Shown here in pieces: positions 5,775 through 13,613 of a stretch of DNA of 40,273 nucleotides; position 1 is the stretch's first letter, and the number at the start of each line of letters is the position of its first letter. Below the pieces are notes generated by a model. The model saw nothing but the letters and a program-made list of their open reading frames with translations. It made no database searches and was not told the DNA's origin. The translations under genes and the position numbers were made by a program. Origin of the DNA: Actinoplanes palleronii (lineage in GTDB: Bacteria > Actinomycetota > Actinomycetes > Mycobacteriales > Micromonosporaceae); NCBI RefSeq assembly GCF_016862315.1, contig NZ_BOMS01000175.1, positions 1 to 40,273 on the forward strand, given 5' to 3'.

Positions 5775-7991
5775 GTGCGTACCGGTCTGCTTCTGCTGGT
5801 CGTCCTGGCCGCGCTCATCGCGCTGACCGGTTCGCCTCTGCCGAGCCGCCCGCCCACCCAGACCGAAATAGCCTGCTGGCTGTCCAGTCCTCTGCAGCGG
5901 CAATTCCTGCCCGGCCTGCTCGCCACCCTCGGCTGGCTGTTCTGGGCCCTGGCGGCACTGGCCGCCCTGCGGATCGCCGCACGACGGACCCGCAGGCTCG
6001 CCCGGCACCTTCCGGGCCCGGCCCAGAGCCTCGCCGTCACCGTCGTCGGCACCGCGGCGGTCACCGCGGCCTACACCCCGGCATCCGCCGCTCCCCCACC
6101 CGCCACCACCGCGACGACCAGCCCGGCCCCGCCCACCGCCGAGCACCCGAACCCGACCTGCACGGTCCGCCCCGGCGACACCCTCTCGACGATCGCCCGC
6201 CGGCGCCTCGGCGACCCGGACCGCTGGCCCACCATCTTCCGACTCAACCGTGGCACCACGTTCCCCCAGGTCGGTGGTCGCCTCACCGACCCCGACGTGA
6301 TCTACCCGGGCTGGAAACTGCGCCTGCCCGCCACGGCCACCACCCCCGCATCCGGTCACTGCACCGGCAAGACCGCCCCCGCCCGCCACCAGCCGGCACC
6401 GACTCGCCCACCGAATCCGGGCGCCGGCGCCACGACACCACCCGCCCCCTCACCGCAGGCGACACCACCGACCGATGGCCACTCCGGGAAGGCGGTCACC
6501 TTCAGCGCCGCCGGGCTGACGATCGCCGGTTTCGTGTACGCAGGGGGTCTGCTGTGGCGTCGACGCCACGACAACCGCCCCGCCGTGCACGCCACTGCCA
6601 CCAACCCGGCACCTCACCCCGTCGGTGCGCTCACACTGTTGCGGCGCTCTGGTCGTACCGAAAAAGTCGCCCTGCCCGACCCGCAACCGGCCGCAAGCGA
6701 ACCGCCCACCCCGGACAACCCGGTCACCGCGCTGATCGGACCCGGCGCTCCCGACGCAGCCCGAGCCGCCCTCGTCGCCATCCTCACCGGCAGCACCGGC
6801 CACGCCGTCTCCCCCGCGGCGACCGTGACCGACCTGCTCGGCGACACCCCGGCCGGGCCCGCGCTCGCGGTCACCCCCGACTTCGCGCACGCGCTCGCCA
6901 CCGTCGACGAGGAGATCATCCGGCGCAGCCGGCTCACCGACGACCTCGACGACGGCGCCACCCTGGACGCGCCGGGCCTGCTGCTGCTCGCCGAGGTACC
7001 GGAGTCGGCCTGGCACACCAGGCTGGCCGGCACCGCCCGGCTCGGCGCGCCACTGGGCATCGACGTCACCCTGCTCGGCGACTGGCCGTCCGGCACCACC
7101 CTGACCGTCACCGAGGACGGCACCACCGAGCGCGGCGACCTGGCCGTGCTCGACCCGCAAGCAGCCGCCACGATCCTCGCCGGCGTGGCTGACGCCTCAG
7201 GCCAGCCGGCCGCGGCCGGGCGGGTGAACGCCCGCGTGCTCGGCCGGCCCGCCATCCTCGGCCGCGACGGCGCACCGGTCCGCGGGCTGCGCACCAAGGC
7301 GCTCGAACTGTTCGTCTACCTGGTGCTCAACCGCGACGGCGCCGCCCTCGGCGACATCATGGAAGCGCTGTGGCCCGACGTCACCCTGCAGCGCGCCACC
7401 GACCGGCTCTCCACCAGCGTCGCCAACCTGCGCACCGTCATCCGCGCCATCATCCGGGCCGACACGACCACCGACACCGGCCGTCTCGAGCCGGTCGTCA
7501 ACACCGGCGGCCGCTACCACCTCAACGCCGACCTGATCGACGTCGACTGGTGGCAGATCCTCGACACCCACAAGGCCATCGCCGCGGCCCTCGACGACGA
7601 GGCCCGTCTGCACCAGCTGCGCGAGGTGATCGCCGTCACCGCGGGCCGGTCGCTGGCCGAGGACGCCGGATACGACTGGATCGGCACCGATCGTGAACAT
7701 GCCCGCCGGCTGCTGATCCGCATCCATCTCCAAGCCGCCCGCCTGCTCACCGACGCGGACCCCCAGGTCAGCCACACCTGGTACGAGGCCGCCAGCGACT
7801 ACGACCCGAGCAACGACGATCTCGCCCGCCAAGCCCTGCACGCCGCTGCTCGCCTCGACGACATCACCGCGATCCACCACCGGTGCGAACGTCTGCGCCG
7901 CGCGCTCGCCGACGCCGGCCTGCCTATGCACCCCGACACCGAACGGCTCGCCGCCGACCTGCTGCGCGAAACGCCCGCCACCCACCACTGA
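5775..7991 (+). CDS. Membrane protein with LysM and SARP-like BTAD regions
   Basis: A 738-aa multidomain protein. Hydrophobic segments lie at about 3-19, 46-66 and 85-105; a LysM peptidoglycan-binding domain spans about 128-186 (TCTVRPGDTLSTIARRRLG to YPGWKLRLP); a Pro/Thr-rich linker follows; then one more membrane segment (about 240-260). The C-terminal half has a winged-helix-like region (LRTKALELFVYLVLNRDG, then DIMEALWPD) and a bacterial transcriptional activator domain rich in TPR-like helices. GTG 5775 is chosen because GGGGAGG lies 5 nt upstream. LysM-BTAD fusions may link the wall state to a cytoplasmic effector; DNA binding is not proven. It stands alone under the shared upstream block. 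Confidence 0.82.
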   Translation: MRTGLLLLVVLAALIALTGSPLPSRPPTQTEIACWLSSPLQRQFLPGLLATLGWLFWALAALAALRIAARRTRRLARHLPGPAQSLAVTVVGTAAVTAAYTPASAAPPPATTATTSPAPPTAEHPNPTCTVRPGDTLSTIARRRLGDPDRWPTIFRLNRGTTFPQVGGRLTDPDVIYPGWKLRLPATATTPASGHCTGKTAPARHQPAPTRPPNPGAGATTPPAPSPQATPPTDGHSGKAVTFSAAGLTIAGFVYAGGLLWRRRHDNRPAVHATATNPAPHPVGALTLLRRSGRTEKVALPDPQPAASEPPTPDNPVTALIGPGAPDAARAALVAILTGSTGHAVSPAATVTDLLGDTPAGPALAVTPDFAHALATVDEEIIRRSRLTDDLDDGATLDAPGLLLLAEVPESAWHTRLAGTARLGAPLGIDVTLLGDWPSGTTLTVTEDGTTERGDLAVLDPQAAATILAGVADASGQPAAAGRVNARVLGRPAILGRDGAPVRGLRTKALELFVYLVLNRDGAALGDIMEALWPDVTLQRATDRLSTSVANLRTVIRAIIRADTTTDTGRLEPVVNTGGRYHLNADLIDVDWWQILDTHKAIAAALDDEARLHQLREVIAVTAGRSLAEDAGYDWIGTDREHARRLLIRIHLQAARLLTDADPQVSHTWYEAASDYDPSNDDLARQALHAAARLDDITAIHHRCERLRRALADAGLPMHPDTERLAADLLRETPATHH

Positions 7992-8141
7992 CGACGCCGG
8001 CGCCCGGCGACCCTCACCATCGAGACGGCGGCGTCGCCCTGCGCGCTCCACGTTCGACACCTCCCGTTCAACTCTCGTTTTGGGGAAATTCACAGGGGGC
8101 GCTGAGGTTCCCTTGACCTGCGACCGGTCAGCTACTCATCG

Positions 8142-9056
8142 ATGGAGACACCGGGTGACGATCAAGCCGGGCACGCACTGCGCGCGCCGGGCAGACTGCA
8201 TTCCTTCAATCGGTACGAGATCAAGTACCTGTTGCCCAGTGACCGGATCCCCCGGCTGCGCGACGAGCTGACCGCCCGGATGACGCCGGACAGTCACGGC
8301 GTCAACGGCGGGTACGGGGTGTGGAGCGTCTACTACGACACCCCGGACCTGCGGTTCTACTGGGAGAAGATCGAGGGCCTCAAATTCCGGCGCAAGCTGC
8401 GTGTCCGGCACTACGGCGACCGTTTCGCCGTGGGTGCCGACACCGAGGTGCACGTCGAGATCAAGCAGCGGGTGAACCGGGTGACCCAGAAGCGCCGGGT
8501 GGCCGTGCCCTACCGGCTGGCCCGCGAGCTCTGCGACGGCCGGGTGATGATCGAGCACGGGCCGGCGCAGCGCGCGTTCCTCGAGGAGGTCCTCGAGTTG
8601 GTGTCGCTGCTGGACCTGCGGGCGGTCGCGATGACCGGTTACCAGCGCGAGGCGTACGTCGGGCAGGACGCCGACCTGGGCCTGCGGGTCACCATGGACC
8701 ACCGGGTCCGCGGCCGGGACCGGGACTTCCCGTTCGACGCCGGCGCCGAGAACCGGCTGATCGTGCCGGCCCGGATGTCGGTGATCGAGTTCAAGGCCAA
8801 CGAGCGGGTGCCGTACTGGCTGACCGATCTGGCCGCGCGCCTGGACATGTCGGTGGTCCGGGTCTCCAAGTACTGCCAGGCGGTCGAGGCGTTCGGCCGC
8901 GCCCCGCGCTCGATCTTCCACATCCCCGCCACGAGGGAAGACGTCCCCACCACGAGGGAAGACGTCCCCGCCACGGTGGGAGACATCCCCGCCACGACGC
9001 AAGACGTCCCGTCCGCTGAGGACATTTTCGCCACCACGGAAGACAACGAGGTCTGA
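8142..9056 (+). CDS. VTC domain protein (polyphosphate polymerase-like)
   Basis: A 304-aa protein with a VTC catalytic domain at about 17-260. Seen: NRYEIKYLLP, SVYYDTPDLRFYWEKIEG, KFRRKLRVRHYG, EVHVEIKQRVNR followed by KRR, and SVIEFKANERVPYW, which supply the basic and acidic residues lining the VTC tunnel. In yeast Vtc4 this fold makes polyphosphate from ATP. There is no SPX or membrane domain, so the next gene may supply the membrane part. The C-terminal 43 residues are an acidic proline-phased heptapeptide repeat (see 8925-9047). ATG 8142 has only a weak ribosome site. First gene of a three-gene operon; 4 nt separate it from the DUF4956 gene. Confidence 0.85.
   Translation: METPGDDQAGHALRAPGRLHSFNRYEIKYLLPSDRIPRLRDELTARMTPDSHGVNGGYGVWSVYYDTPDLRFYWEKIEGLKFRRKLRVRHYGDRFAVGADTEVHVEIKQRVNRVTQKRRVAVPYRLARELCDGRVMIEHGPAQRAFLEEVLELVSLLDLRAVAMTGYQREAYVGQDADLGLRVTMDHRVRGRDRDFPFDAGAENRLIVPARMSVIEFKANERVPYWLTDLAARLDMSVVRVSKYCQAVEAFGRAPRSIFHIPATREDVPTTREDVPATVGDIPATTQDVPSAEDIFATTEDNEV
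8925..9047 (+). repeat. Degenerate 21-bp tandem repeat encoding an acidic heptapeptide tail
   Basis: Six units at the 3' end of the VTC gene: PATREDV, PTTREDV, PATVGDI, PATTQDV, PSAEDI (one residue short) and FATTEDN. At DNA level the units share a form like CCCGCCACGAGGGAAGACGTC. Pro every seven residues with Asp or Glu at positions 5-6 gives an extended acidic tail. The units differ mostly at first and second positions of codons, so they are ageing, not a fresh expansion. Confidence 0.75.
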
Positions 9057-9060
9057 TCCC

Positions 9061-9738
9061 ATGCCCTTCGACGTCCAGGATCTCTCCGGCACGTTCAGCG
9101 TCGGCGACATCGCCATCGCGCTGAGCCTGTCGTTCCTGCTCAGCGCGATGATCGCGTGGATCTACCGGTTCACCCACCGCAACGTGTCCTACAGCCAGTC
9201 CTACGTGCAGACCCTGGTCATCCTGGGCATGCTGATCTCGCTGATCATGCTGGTCGTCGGTTCCAACATCGCCCGCGCGTTCGCCCTGGTCGGCGCGCTC
9301 TCGGTGGTCCGGTTCCGCAACGCGATCAAGGAGACCCGCGACGTCGGCTTCATCTTCCTGGTGATGGGCGTCGGGATGGCCACCGGCACCCGCTTCTACA
9401 GCCTGGCGATCGTCGCGGCCATCGTGATCAGCCTGGTCATCGTGGTGATGTTCCGGTTCAACTGGTTCGCCAACAACGTGCAGCGCCAGGTGGTCAAGGT
9501 CCAGGTTCCGCCGGACGGCAACTACACCGAGCACATCCAGGACGTGCTGATCGCGCACACCAGCGAGTTCGAACTGGTCAGCATGGAGTCGATCCGGGGC
9601 GGGGCGCTGACCGAGCTGATGTACACGATCCGGTTGAAGAAGGGCCAGGAGCCGGGGCGGCTGATCGCCGCCCTCGGCGAACGCACCGGAGGGCAGCGGG
9701 TCACGGTCCTCACCGGGTACGACCAGACGGATCTGTGA
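9061..9738 (+). CDS. DUF4956 membrane protein
   Basis: A 225-aa protein with four hydrophobic helices in the first 145 residues (about 15-35, 48-66, 68-84 with ALVGALSVVRFRNAIKE, and 95-130), followed by a soluble C-terminal domain of about 90 residues. The VGALSVVRFRNAIKETRDVGFIFLVMGVGMATG stretch, with its charged RFR-x4-KE-x2-D centre, is the DUF4956 hallmark; parts are quoted only as anchors. DUF4956 genes habitually sit beside VTC and CotH genes, which suggests a membrane channel or scaffold for the VTC enzyme. Its stop overlaps the start of the CotH gene by one base (TGATG at 9736-9740), indicating coupled translation. Confidence 0.85.
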   Translation: MPFDVQDLSGTFSVGDIAIALSLSFLLSAMIAWIYRFTHRNVSYSQSYVQTLVILGMLISLIMLVVGSNIARAFALVGALSVVRFRNAIKETRDVGFIFLVMGVGMATGTRFYSLAIVAAIVISLVIVVMFRFNWFANNVQRQVVKVQVPPDGNYTEHIQDVLIAHTSEFELVSMESIRGGALTELMYTIRLKKGQEPGRLIAALGERTGGQRVTVLTGYDQTDL

Positions 9739-11270
9739 TGCTCGCCCGCCGGCTGGCGCACCGGATCCCGGTCCGGGTCCGGCACTACTGGAAGCTGCTC
9801 GCCACCTGCGTGGCCGTGCTGCTGGCGCTGGTGGTCACGTTCAGCACGGTCCGGGTCGCGCCGCTGGTGACGAGTGCCAGCGACGAGAGCGGCGACCGGG
9901 TCAGCGTGGACATCGCCGGCACCACCGACCTGTTCGACGCGACGGTGGCGCACACCCTGCGGCTGACCTTCCGCGACAAGGACTACCAGGAGCTCCTGGA
10001 GGCGTACCGGACCGACGGCGAGAAGGAGTATCTGGAGGCCGACCTGGTCGTCGACGGGGTGAACCTGCCCAGCGTCGGCCTGCGGTTGAAGGGCAACTCG
10101 ACGCTGCGCAGCATCGCCGGTGGCGGAGGCGGCCGTGGTGGCGGGTTCGGCGGCGGCTCGACGATCAACACCGCCGAGCCGGAGACCATGCCGTGGCTGA
10201 TCCGTTTCGACCAGTACGTCGACGGTCGTCGCTACCAGGGGCACCGGGAGATCGCGGTCCGGGTCGGCGGGATGGGCGGTGGCGCGGCCGTGCTCAACGA
10301 GGCGGTGGCGCTGAATGTGCTGGCCGCCGCGGGTGAGACGACCCAGCGCTACGCGTACAGCAGCTTCTCGGTCAACGGCAGCCCGGCCGTGGCCCGGTTG
10401 ATCGTCGAGCACCCGGACGAGAACTTCGCCACCTCGATCGGCTCGGGCGTGCTCTACAAGGCGCTCGCGGCCGGCCAGTTCACCGATCAGGGCGACGACC
10501 CGACCGCGTACGCCGACGACTTCAAGCAGATCAATCTGAAGGGCAGCCAGGACCTGCAGCCGGTGATCGACCTGGTCCGGTGGGTGAACACCAGCAGCGA
10601 CGCCGACTTCGACGCGCACCTGGCCGATCACCTGGACGTGGCGTCGTTCGCCCGCTACGCCGCGACGCAGAACCTCCTGCTCAACTTCGACGACATGGCC
10701 GGTCCGGGCCGCAATTATTACCTTTGGTACGACCTGAGCAGCCGCCGATTCCGTGTCGTGGGCTGGGACTACAACCTGACGTTCTCCGGCGACGCGAGCC
10801 AGGACCCGCACGAGACGGTCAGTATGGGCGGTTTCGGACGTGGCGGTGGCGGTCAACCGGGTGGCGGCCAGCCCGGCGCGGGTCAGCCGGACGGTGGCCA
10901 GGCCGGTTTCCCGGGCGGCTTCCCGGGCGGCGGGCAGCTCCCGGACGGCATGCAGCCACCCGGCGGCGGGCAGAACGGCGGTGCGCCGAACGGCGGCGGG
11001 ATGCGCGGCGGCGGTGGCTTCGGCGGGCACAAGCTCAAGGAGCGTTTCCTGGCCAGCAGCGCCTACCGGCCGGCCTATGACCAGGCCTATCGCGAGCTGT
11101 ACCAGAAGATCTACGGCAACGGTGCGGCGCTGACCGCTGTCGACGGGCTCGCCACAGTGCTGGGCACGATCGACGGCACCGACGCCAAGACCGAAGCTGA
11201 TCAGTTGCGCGCGACGATCCGGCAGCGCACGGAAGCGTTGGCCGCCAGCGCAGTGATCGCCGGTTCGTGA
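9738..11270 (+). CDS. CotH kinase family protein
   Basis: A 510-aa protein with an N-terminal membrane anchor or signal (about 17-40, LLATCVAVLLALVVTFSTV), then a CotH-type domain. Seen: LRLKGNSTL, PWLIRFDQYVDGRRYQG, NLLLNFDDMAGPGRNYYLW and RFRVVGWDYNLTF, the last carrying the conserved metal-binding Asp. CotH proteins are atypical secreted kinases (spore-coat CotH of Bacillus is the type). Here the protein probably faces outside. Two low-complexity Gly-rich inserts occur (about residues 128-144 and 360-430, the latter Gly/Gln/Pro). Start ATG 9738 overlaps the DUF4956 stop. Third and last gene of the operon. Confidence 0.85.
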   Translation: MLARRLAHRIPVRVRHYWKLLATCVAVLLALVVTFSTVRVAPLVTSASDESGDRVSVDIAGTTDLFDATVAHTLRLTFRDKDYQELLEAYRTDGEKEYLEADLVVDGVNLPSVGLRLKGNSTLRSIAGGGGGRGGGFGGGSTINTAEPETMPWLIRFDQYVDGRRYQGHREIAVRVGGMGGGAAVLNEAVALNVLAAAGETTQRYAYSSFSVNGSPAVARLIVEHPDENFATSIGSGVLYKALAAGQFTDQGDDPTAYADDFKQINLKGSQDLQPVIDLVRWVNTSSDADFDAHLADHLDVASFARYAATQNLLLNFDDMAGPGRNYYLWYDLSSRRFRVVGWDYNLTFSGDASQDPHETVSMGGFGRGGGGQPGGGQPGAGQPDGGQAGFPGGFPGGGQLPDGMQPPGGGQNGGAPNGGGMRGGGGFGGHKLKERFLASSAYRPAYDQAYRELYQKIYGNGAALTAVDGLATVLGTIDGTDAKTEADQLRATIRQRTEALAASAVIAGS

Positions 11271-11373
11271 CCTGTTTCGTACCAGAAATGCTTGATGCGA
11301 ACCGGCAACCGAACAGCGACCCGGAGGCCACCGGCCTGCGATCAAAGGCGCCCGCAGGGCGACGAAGGGAAGG

Positions 11374-11913
11374 GTGAACCTGGCAGCGAGTCAGGCGCCG
11401 CACGTCGAAGGGTCTTCCTTGCGCAATCTCCTCCGTAGCTTCGCCCTGGCCGCCTTCATCGCCCCGGCCGCCGCCGGTCTGCTGATGAGCGCGTCCCCGG
11501 CCGAGGCCGCGCCGGCGAAGGCCAAGGCCGCCGAGCAGACCCTGCAGGCCGACATCATCCGGCTGACCAACGTGCAGCGCACCGCGCACGGCTGTGCCGC
11601 GCTGACCGTCAACGACCAGCTCACCGACGCCGCCCGCGGGCACAGCGCGTGGATGGGCAAGACCGGCGATTTCTCGCACACCGGGCGGGGCGGCTCGAAC
11701 TTCGTGGCCCGTGCCAAGGCCGCCGGGTACGCCAAGCCGTCCGCGGAGAACATCGCGTGGGGTTACCGCAGCGCGGACGAGGTCGTCGGCGGCTGGATGC
11801 GCAGCCCCGGCCACCGTCAGAACATCCTCAACTGCAAGTCGACGACGGTCGGCGTGGGCGCGGTCTACTCGGCCGGCGGCACCCCGTACTACACCCAGGA
11901 CTTCGGTTACTGA
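11374..11913 (+). CDS. Secreted CAP (SCP/PR-1-like) domain protein
   Basis: A 179-aa protein from GTG 11374. It has a signal peptide (RNLLRSFALAAFIAPAAAGLL, then an AEA-AP cleavage region about residues 45-47) and a CAP domain of about 125 residues with the motifs LTNVQRTAHGCAALTVN, HSAWMGKTGDFSHTG, AENIAWG and WMRSPGHRQNIL. The His, Glu and His of the CAP cavity are present. A shorter start at TTG 11419, with GAAGGG 6 nt before it, would put the signal peptide right at the N terminus and is a real alternative. Such proteins act at the cell surface or in the medium; activity is unknown. A strong hairpin follows at 11929. Confidence 0.85.
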   Translation: MNLAASQAPHVEGSSLRNLLRSFALAAFIAPAAAGLLMSASPAEAAPAKAKAAEQTLQADIIRLTNVQRTAHGCAALTVNDQLTDAARGHSAWMGKTGDFSHTGRGGSNFVARAKAAGYAKPSAENIAWGYRSADEVVGGWMRSPGHRQNILNCKSTTVGVGAVYSAGGTPYYTQDFGY

Positions 11914-11928
11914 TCACTTCCGGACGTC

Positions 11929-11959
11929 GGTCCCCGTCACTCGTTGAGTGGCGGGGACC
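11929..11959. terminator. Bidirectional hairpin between CAP and CBS-BON genes
   Basis: GGTCCCCGTCACTC - GTT - GAGTGGCGGGGACC: 14-bp arms with one T/G mismatch (wobble in RNA) and a 3-nt loop. It lies 15 nt after the CAP stop and 14 nt after the CBS-BON stop on the other strand, so it can serve both convergent genes. Confidence 0.75.
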
Positions 11960-11973
11960 TTCGCCGTGTCGTG

Positions 11974-12657
11974 TCAGAAGAACGGCACCGGGGTGACCAC
12001 CGGTTCGCGGTCGTCGACGTCGTAGGTCAGGCCGGAGATCACCTCGACCACCCCGGCGACCTGGCGGGACAGCCGCTCCACGAGTTCGGCCGACGAGTAC
12101 CGCCCGACCCGCCCGGACAGCCGCACCACCCCGTCGGTGACGGTGACCGTCACGCTCGCGGTGTCGTCGACCAGGAACGCCCGCAGCACACCGATCTCGA
12201 CATCGGTCTGAATGTCCAGATCCGGTCGCAGGTACGTCTTCAGCAGGTCACCGCGGGACACGATCCCGACCAGCCGCCCGAGGTCGTCGACGACCGGCAG
12301 CCGCTTCACCTTCTCCACGTCCATCCGCCGGGCCGCCGCCGCGATCGGCGTGCTGGCCAGCGCCACCACCGGCGGTCCGCTCATCAGGCCGGTCGCGGTC
12401 CGCGCCGTCGCCTTGGCCCGCTCGCCACGCCGGCGGCCGCGCTCGAAGATCCGCGGCGCCTCGTCCCCGGCGTACTCGATCTTGCGGAGCAGGTCGGTCT
12501 CGGAGATCACCCCGATCACCCGGTGACCGGTGTCGACCACCGGGACGGCACTGAAGCGCCGCTCGACGAGCAGGTCGACCACGTCACGGTAGGAGGTCTG
12601 CTCACTCACGGACACGACCGCCTTCGTCATGACGTCACCCACGGTCCAGGTCCTCAT
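11974..12657 (-). CDS. CBS-pair and BON domain protein
   Basis: A 227-aa cytoplasmic protein. Two CBS repeats: about 4-60 (VGDVMTKAVVSVSE, then FSAVPVVDTGHRVIGVISETDLL) and about 90-145 (LMSGPPVVALAS, then VKRLPVVDDLGRLVGIVSRGDLL). A BON domain follows at about 150-215 (VTVTVTDGVVRLSGRVGR). CBS pairs bind adenine nucleotides. ATG 12657 is chosen because AAGGAGG is 7 nt upstream; ATG 12663 is only 1 nt from that site. Divergent from the universal stress gene, with a DosR-like box in the gap. CBS proteins are frequent members of actinobacterial hypoxia regulons. Confidence 0.9.
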   Translation of the reverse strand: MRTWTVGDVMTKAVVSVSEQTSYRDVVDLLVERRFSAVPVVDTGHRVIGVISETDLLRKIEYAGDEAPRIFERGRRRGERAKATARTATGLMSGPPVVALASTPIAAAARRMDVEKVKRLPVVDDLGRLVGIVSRGDLLKTYLRPDLDIQTDVEIGVLRAFLVDDTASVTVTVTDGVVRLSGRVGRYSSAELVERLSRQVAGVVEVISGLTYDVDDREPVVTPVPFF

Positions 12658-12713
12658 CGCCATTCCTCCTTCGGCTCTGCCCCAAGCCTTCTCCCGGCGC
12701 GGCCCGGCACACA

Positions 12714-12727
12714 GGGCCACAGGTCCC
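12714..12727. promoter_or_regulatory. DosR/DevR-like box in divergent promoter
   Basis: GGGCCACAGGTCCC differs at one position from the GGGAC-N4-GTCCC core of the mycobacterial DosR (DevR) and streptomycete OsdR sites. It is 56 nt from the CBS-BON start and 58 nt from the universal stress protein start, a good place to drive both. The gene content of the flanks (universal stress protein, CBS protein, flavodoxin) agrees with a DosR-type regulon. Confidence 0.45.
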
Positions 12728-12785
12728 GCTCGCACCGGACCGGCCGGCTCTGCCCGCGCGCATCCAGGCGGATGACGATCGGGAC

Positions 12786-13613
12786 ATGCGAACTTCCGCG
12801 ATCGTCGTCGCCACCGACGGCGCCGAATCGGGCACCACCGCCGTCCGCTGGGCGGCCGGCGAGGCCCGGCGGCGCCAGCAACCGCTCCGTGTCGTCCACG
12901 TCCTGGACTGGGACTGGTCCACCGCCCGCTACGACTTCGGCGGCGGCACCTTCGAGACCGCCCGCCGGCTCGCCGAGACCGTCGTGGCGGTCGCCGGGCG
13001 GGAGGCCCGCGAGGCCGCACCCGGCGTCGAGGTCACCACCGACGTCCTGATCGGCAACCCGACCGCCCAGCTGCTGGCCGACTCTGATCACACCGAGCTG
13101 CTGGTGCTGGGCACCCGTGGCAAGGGCGGTTTCGCCGGGCTGCGGCTCGGCTCGGTCAGCCAGCGGATCGCGACCCACGCCCGCTGCCCGGTCGCGGTGA
13201 TCCGCTCGCAGGAGCCCGGGGCGGAGCGCGGACCGGTGGTCGCCGGGGTCGACGACTCCCCCGGCGCGGACGCCGTGCTGGAGGCCGCGTTCGCCGCCGC
13301 GCACGACCGGCACACCGCGCTCACCGTGATCCGGTGCCGGCCGCGGACCACCTCGGAACTGCAGGACACCGCCCGCGCCGACCTGATGACGCACGTCGCG
13401 CCGTGGCGGGAGAAGTTCCCGGACGTACCGGTCGGGGTGCTGCTCTCCCCGGACGGCGCGGCCGCGACGCTGGTCGCCGCCTCGCGCGACGCCGGGCTGG
13501 TGGTGGTCGGCAGCCGCGGCGCCGGCCTGATCGCCGGCACGCTGCTCGGCGGGACCAGCCTCCAGCTGCTGCAGCACGCCGAGAGTCCGATCCTGATCGT
13601 CCGGAGGCCGTGA
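12786..13613 (+). CDS. Universal stress protein, two tandem USP domains
   Basis: A 275-aa protein with two USP folds. Domain 1 (about 1-138): IVVATDGAESGTTAVRWAAGEA and the ATP-binding G-x2-G-x9-G-S motif in GTRGKGGFAGLRLGSVSQRI, then ARCPVAVIR. Domain 2 (about 146-275): VVAGVDDSPGADAVLEAAF and GSRGAGLIAGTLLGGTSLQL, then ESPILIVRR. Both halves keep the glycines for ATP binding. Tandem USP proteins are induced by hypoxia or stress in actinobacteria. The stop TGA overlaps the flavodoxin ATG by one base, so the two form an operon. No strong ribosome site is seen before ATG 12786, so a leaderless message is possible. Confidence 0.9.
   Translation: MRTSAIVVATDGAESGTTAVRWAAGEARRRQQPLRVVHVLDWDWSTARYDFGGGTFETARRLAETVVAVAGREAREAAPGVEVTTDVLIGNPTAQLLADSDHTELLVLGTRGKGGFAGLRLGSVSQRIATHARCPVAVIRSQEPGAERGPVVAGVDDSPGADAVLEAAFAAAHDRHTALTVIRCRPRTTSELQDTARADLMTHVAPWREKFPDVPVGVLLSPDGAAATLVAASRDAGLVVVGSRGAGLIAGTLLGGTSLQLLQHAESPILIVRRP

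Noticed and set aside
8925..9047. CRISPR-like array
   Set aside because: The 21-bp repeats are contiguous, coding and in frame; there are no spacers and no cas genes.
9156..9737. Long in-frame extension before the CotH start
   Set aside because: Low-complexity Arg/Gly reading overlapping the DUF4956 gene; ATG 9738 overlaps the previous stop and precedes the membrane anchor.
9522..11345. Open frame of 607 codons on the minus strand
   Set aside because: Antisense to the CotH gene, whose motifs and coupled start are clear; typical high-GC shadow.
11271..11373. c-di-AMP (ydaO) riboswitch before the secreted CAP gene
   Set aside because: Such leaders are common before wall-related genes, but the conserved ydaO sequence elements are not seen; only two small GC hairpins are present.
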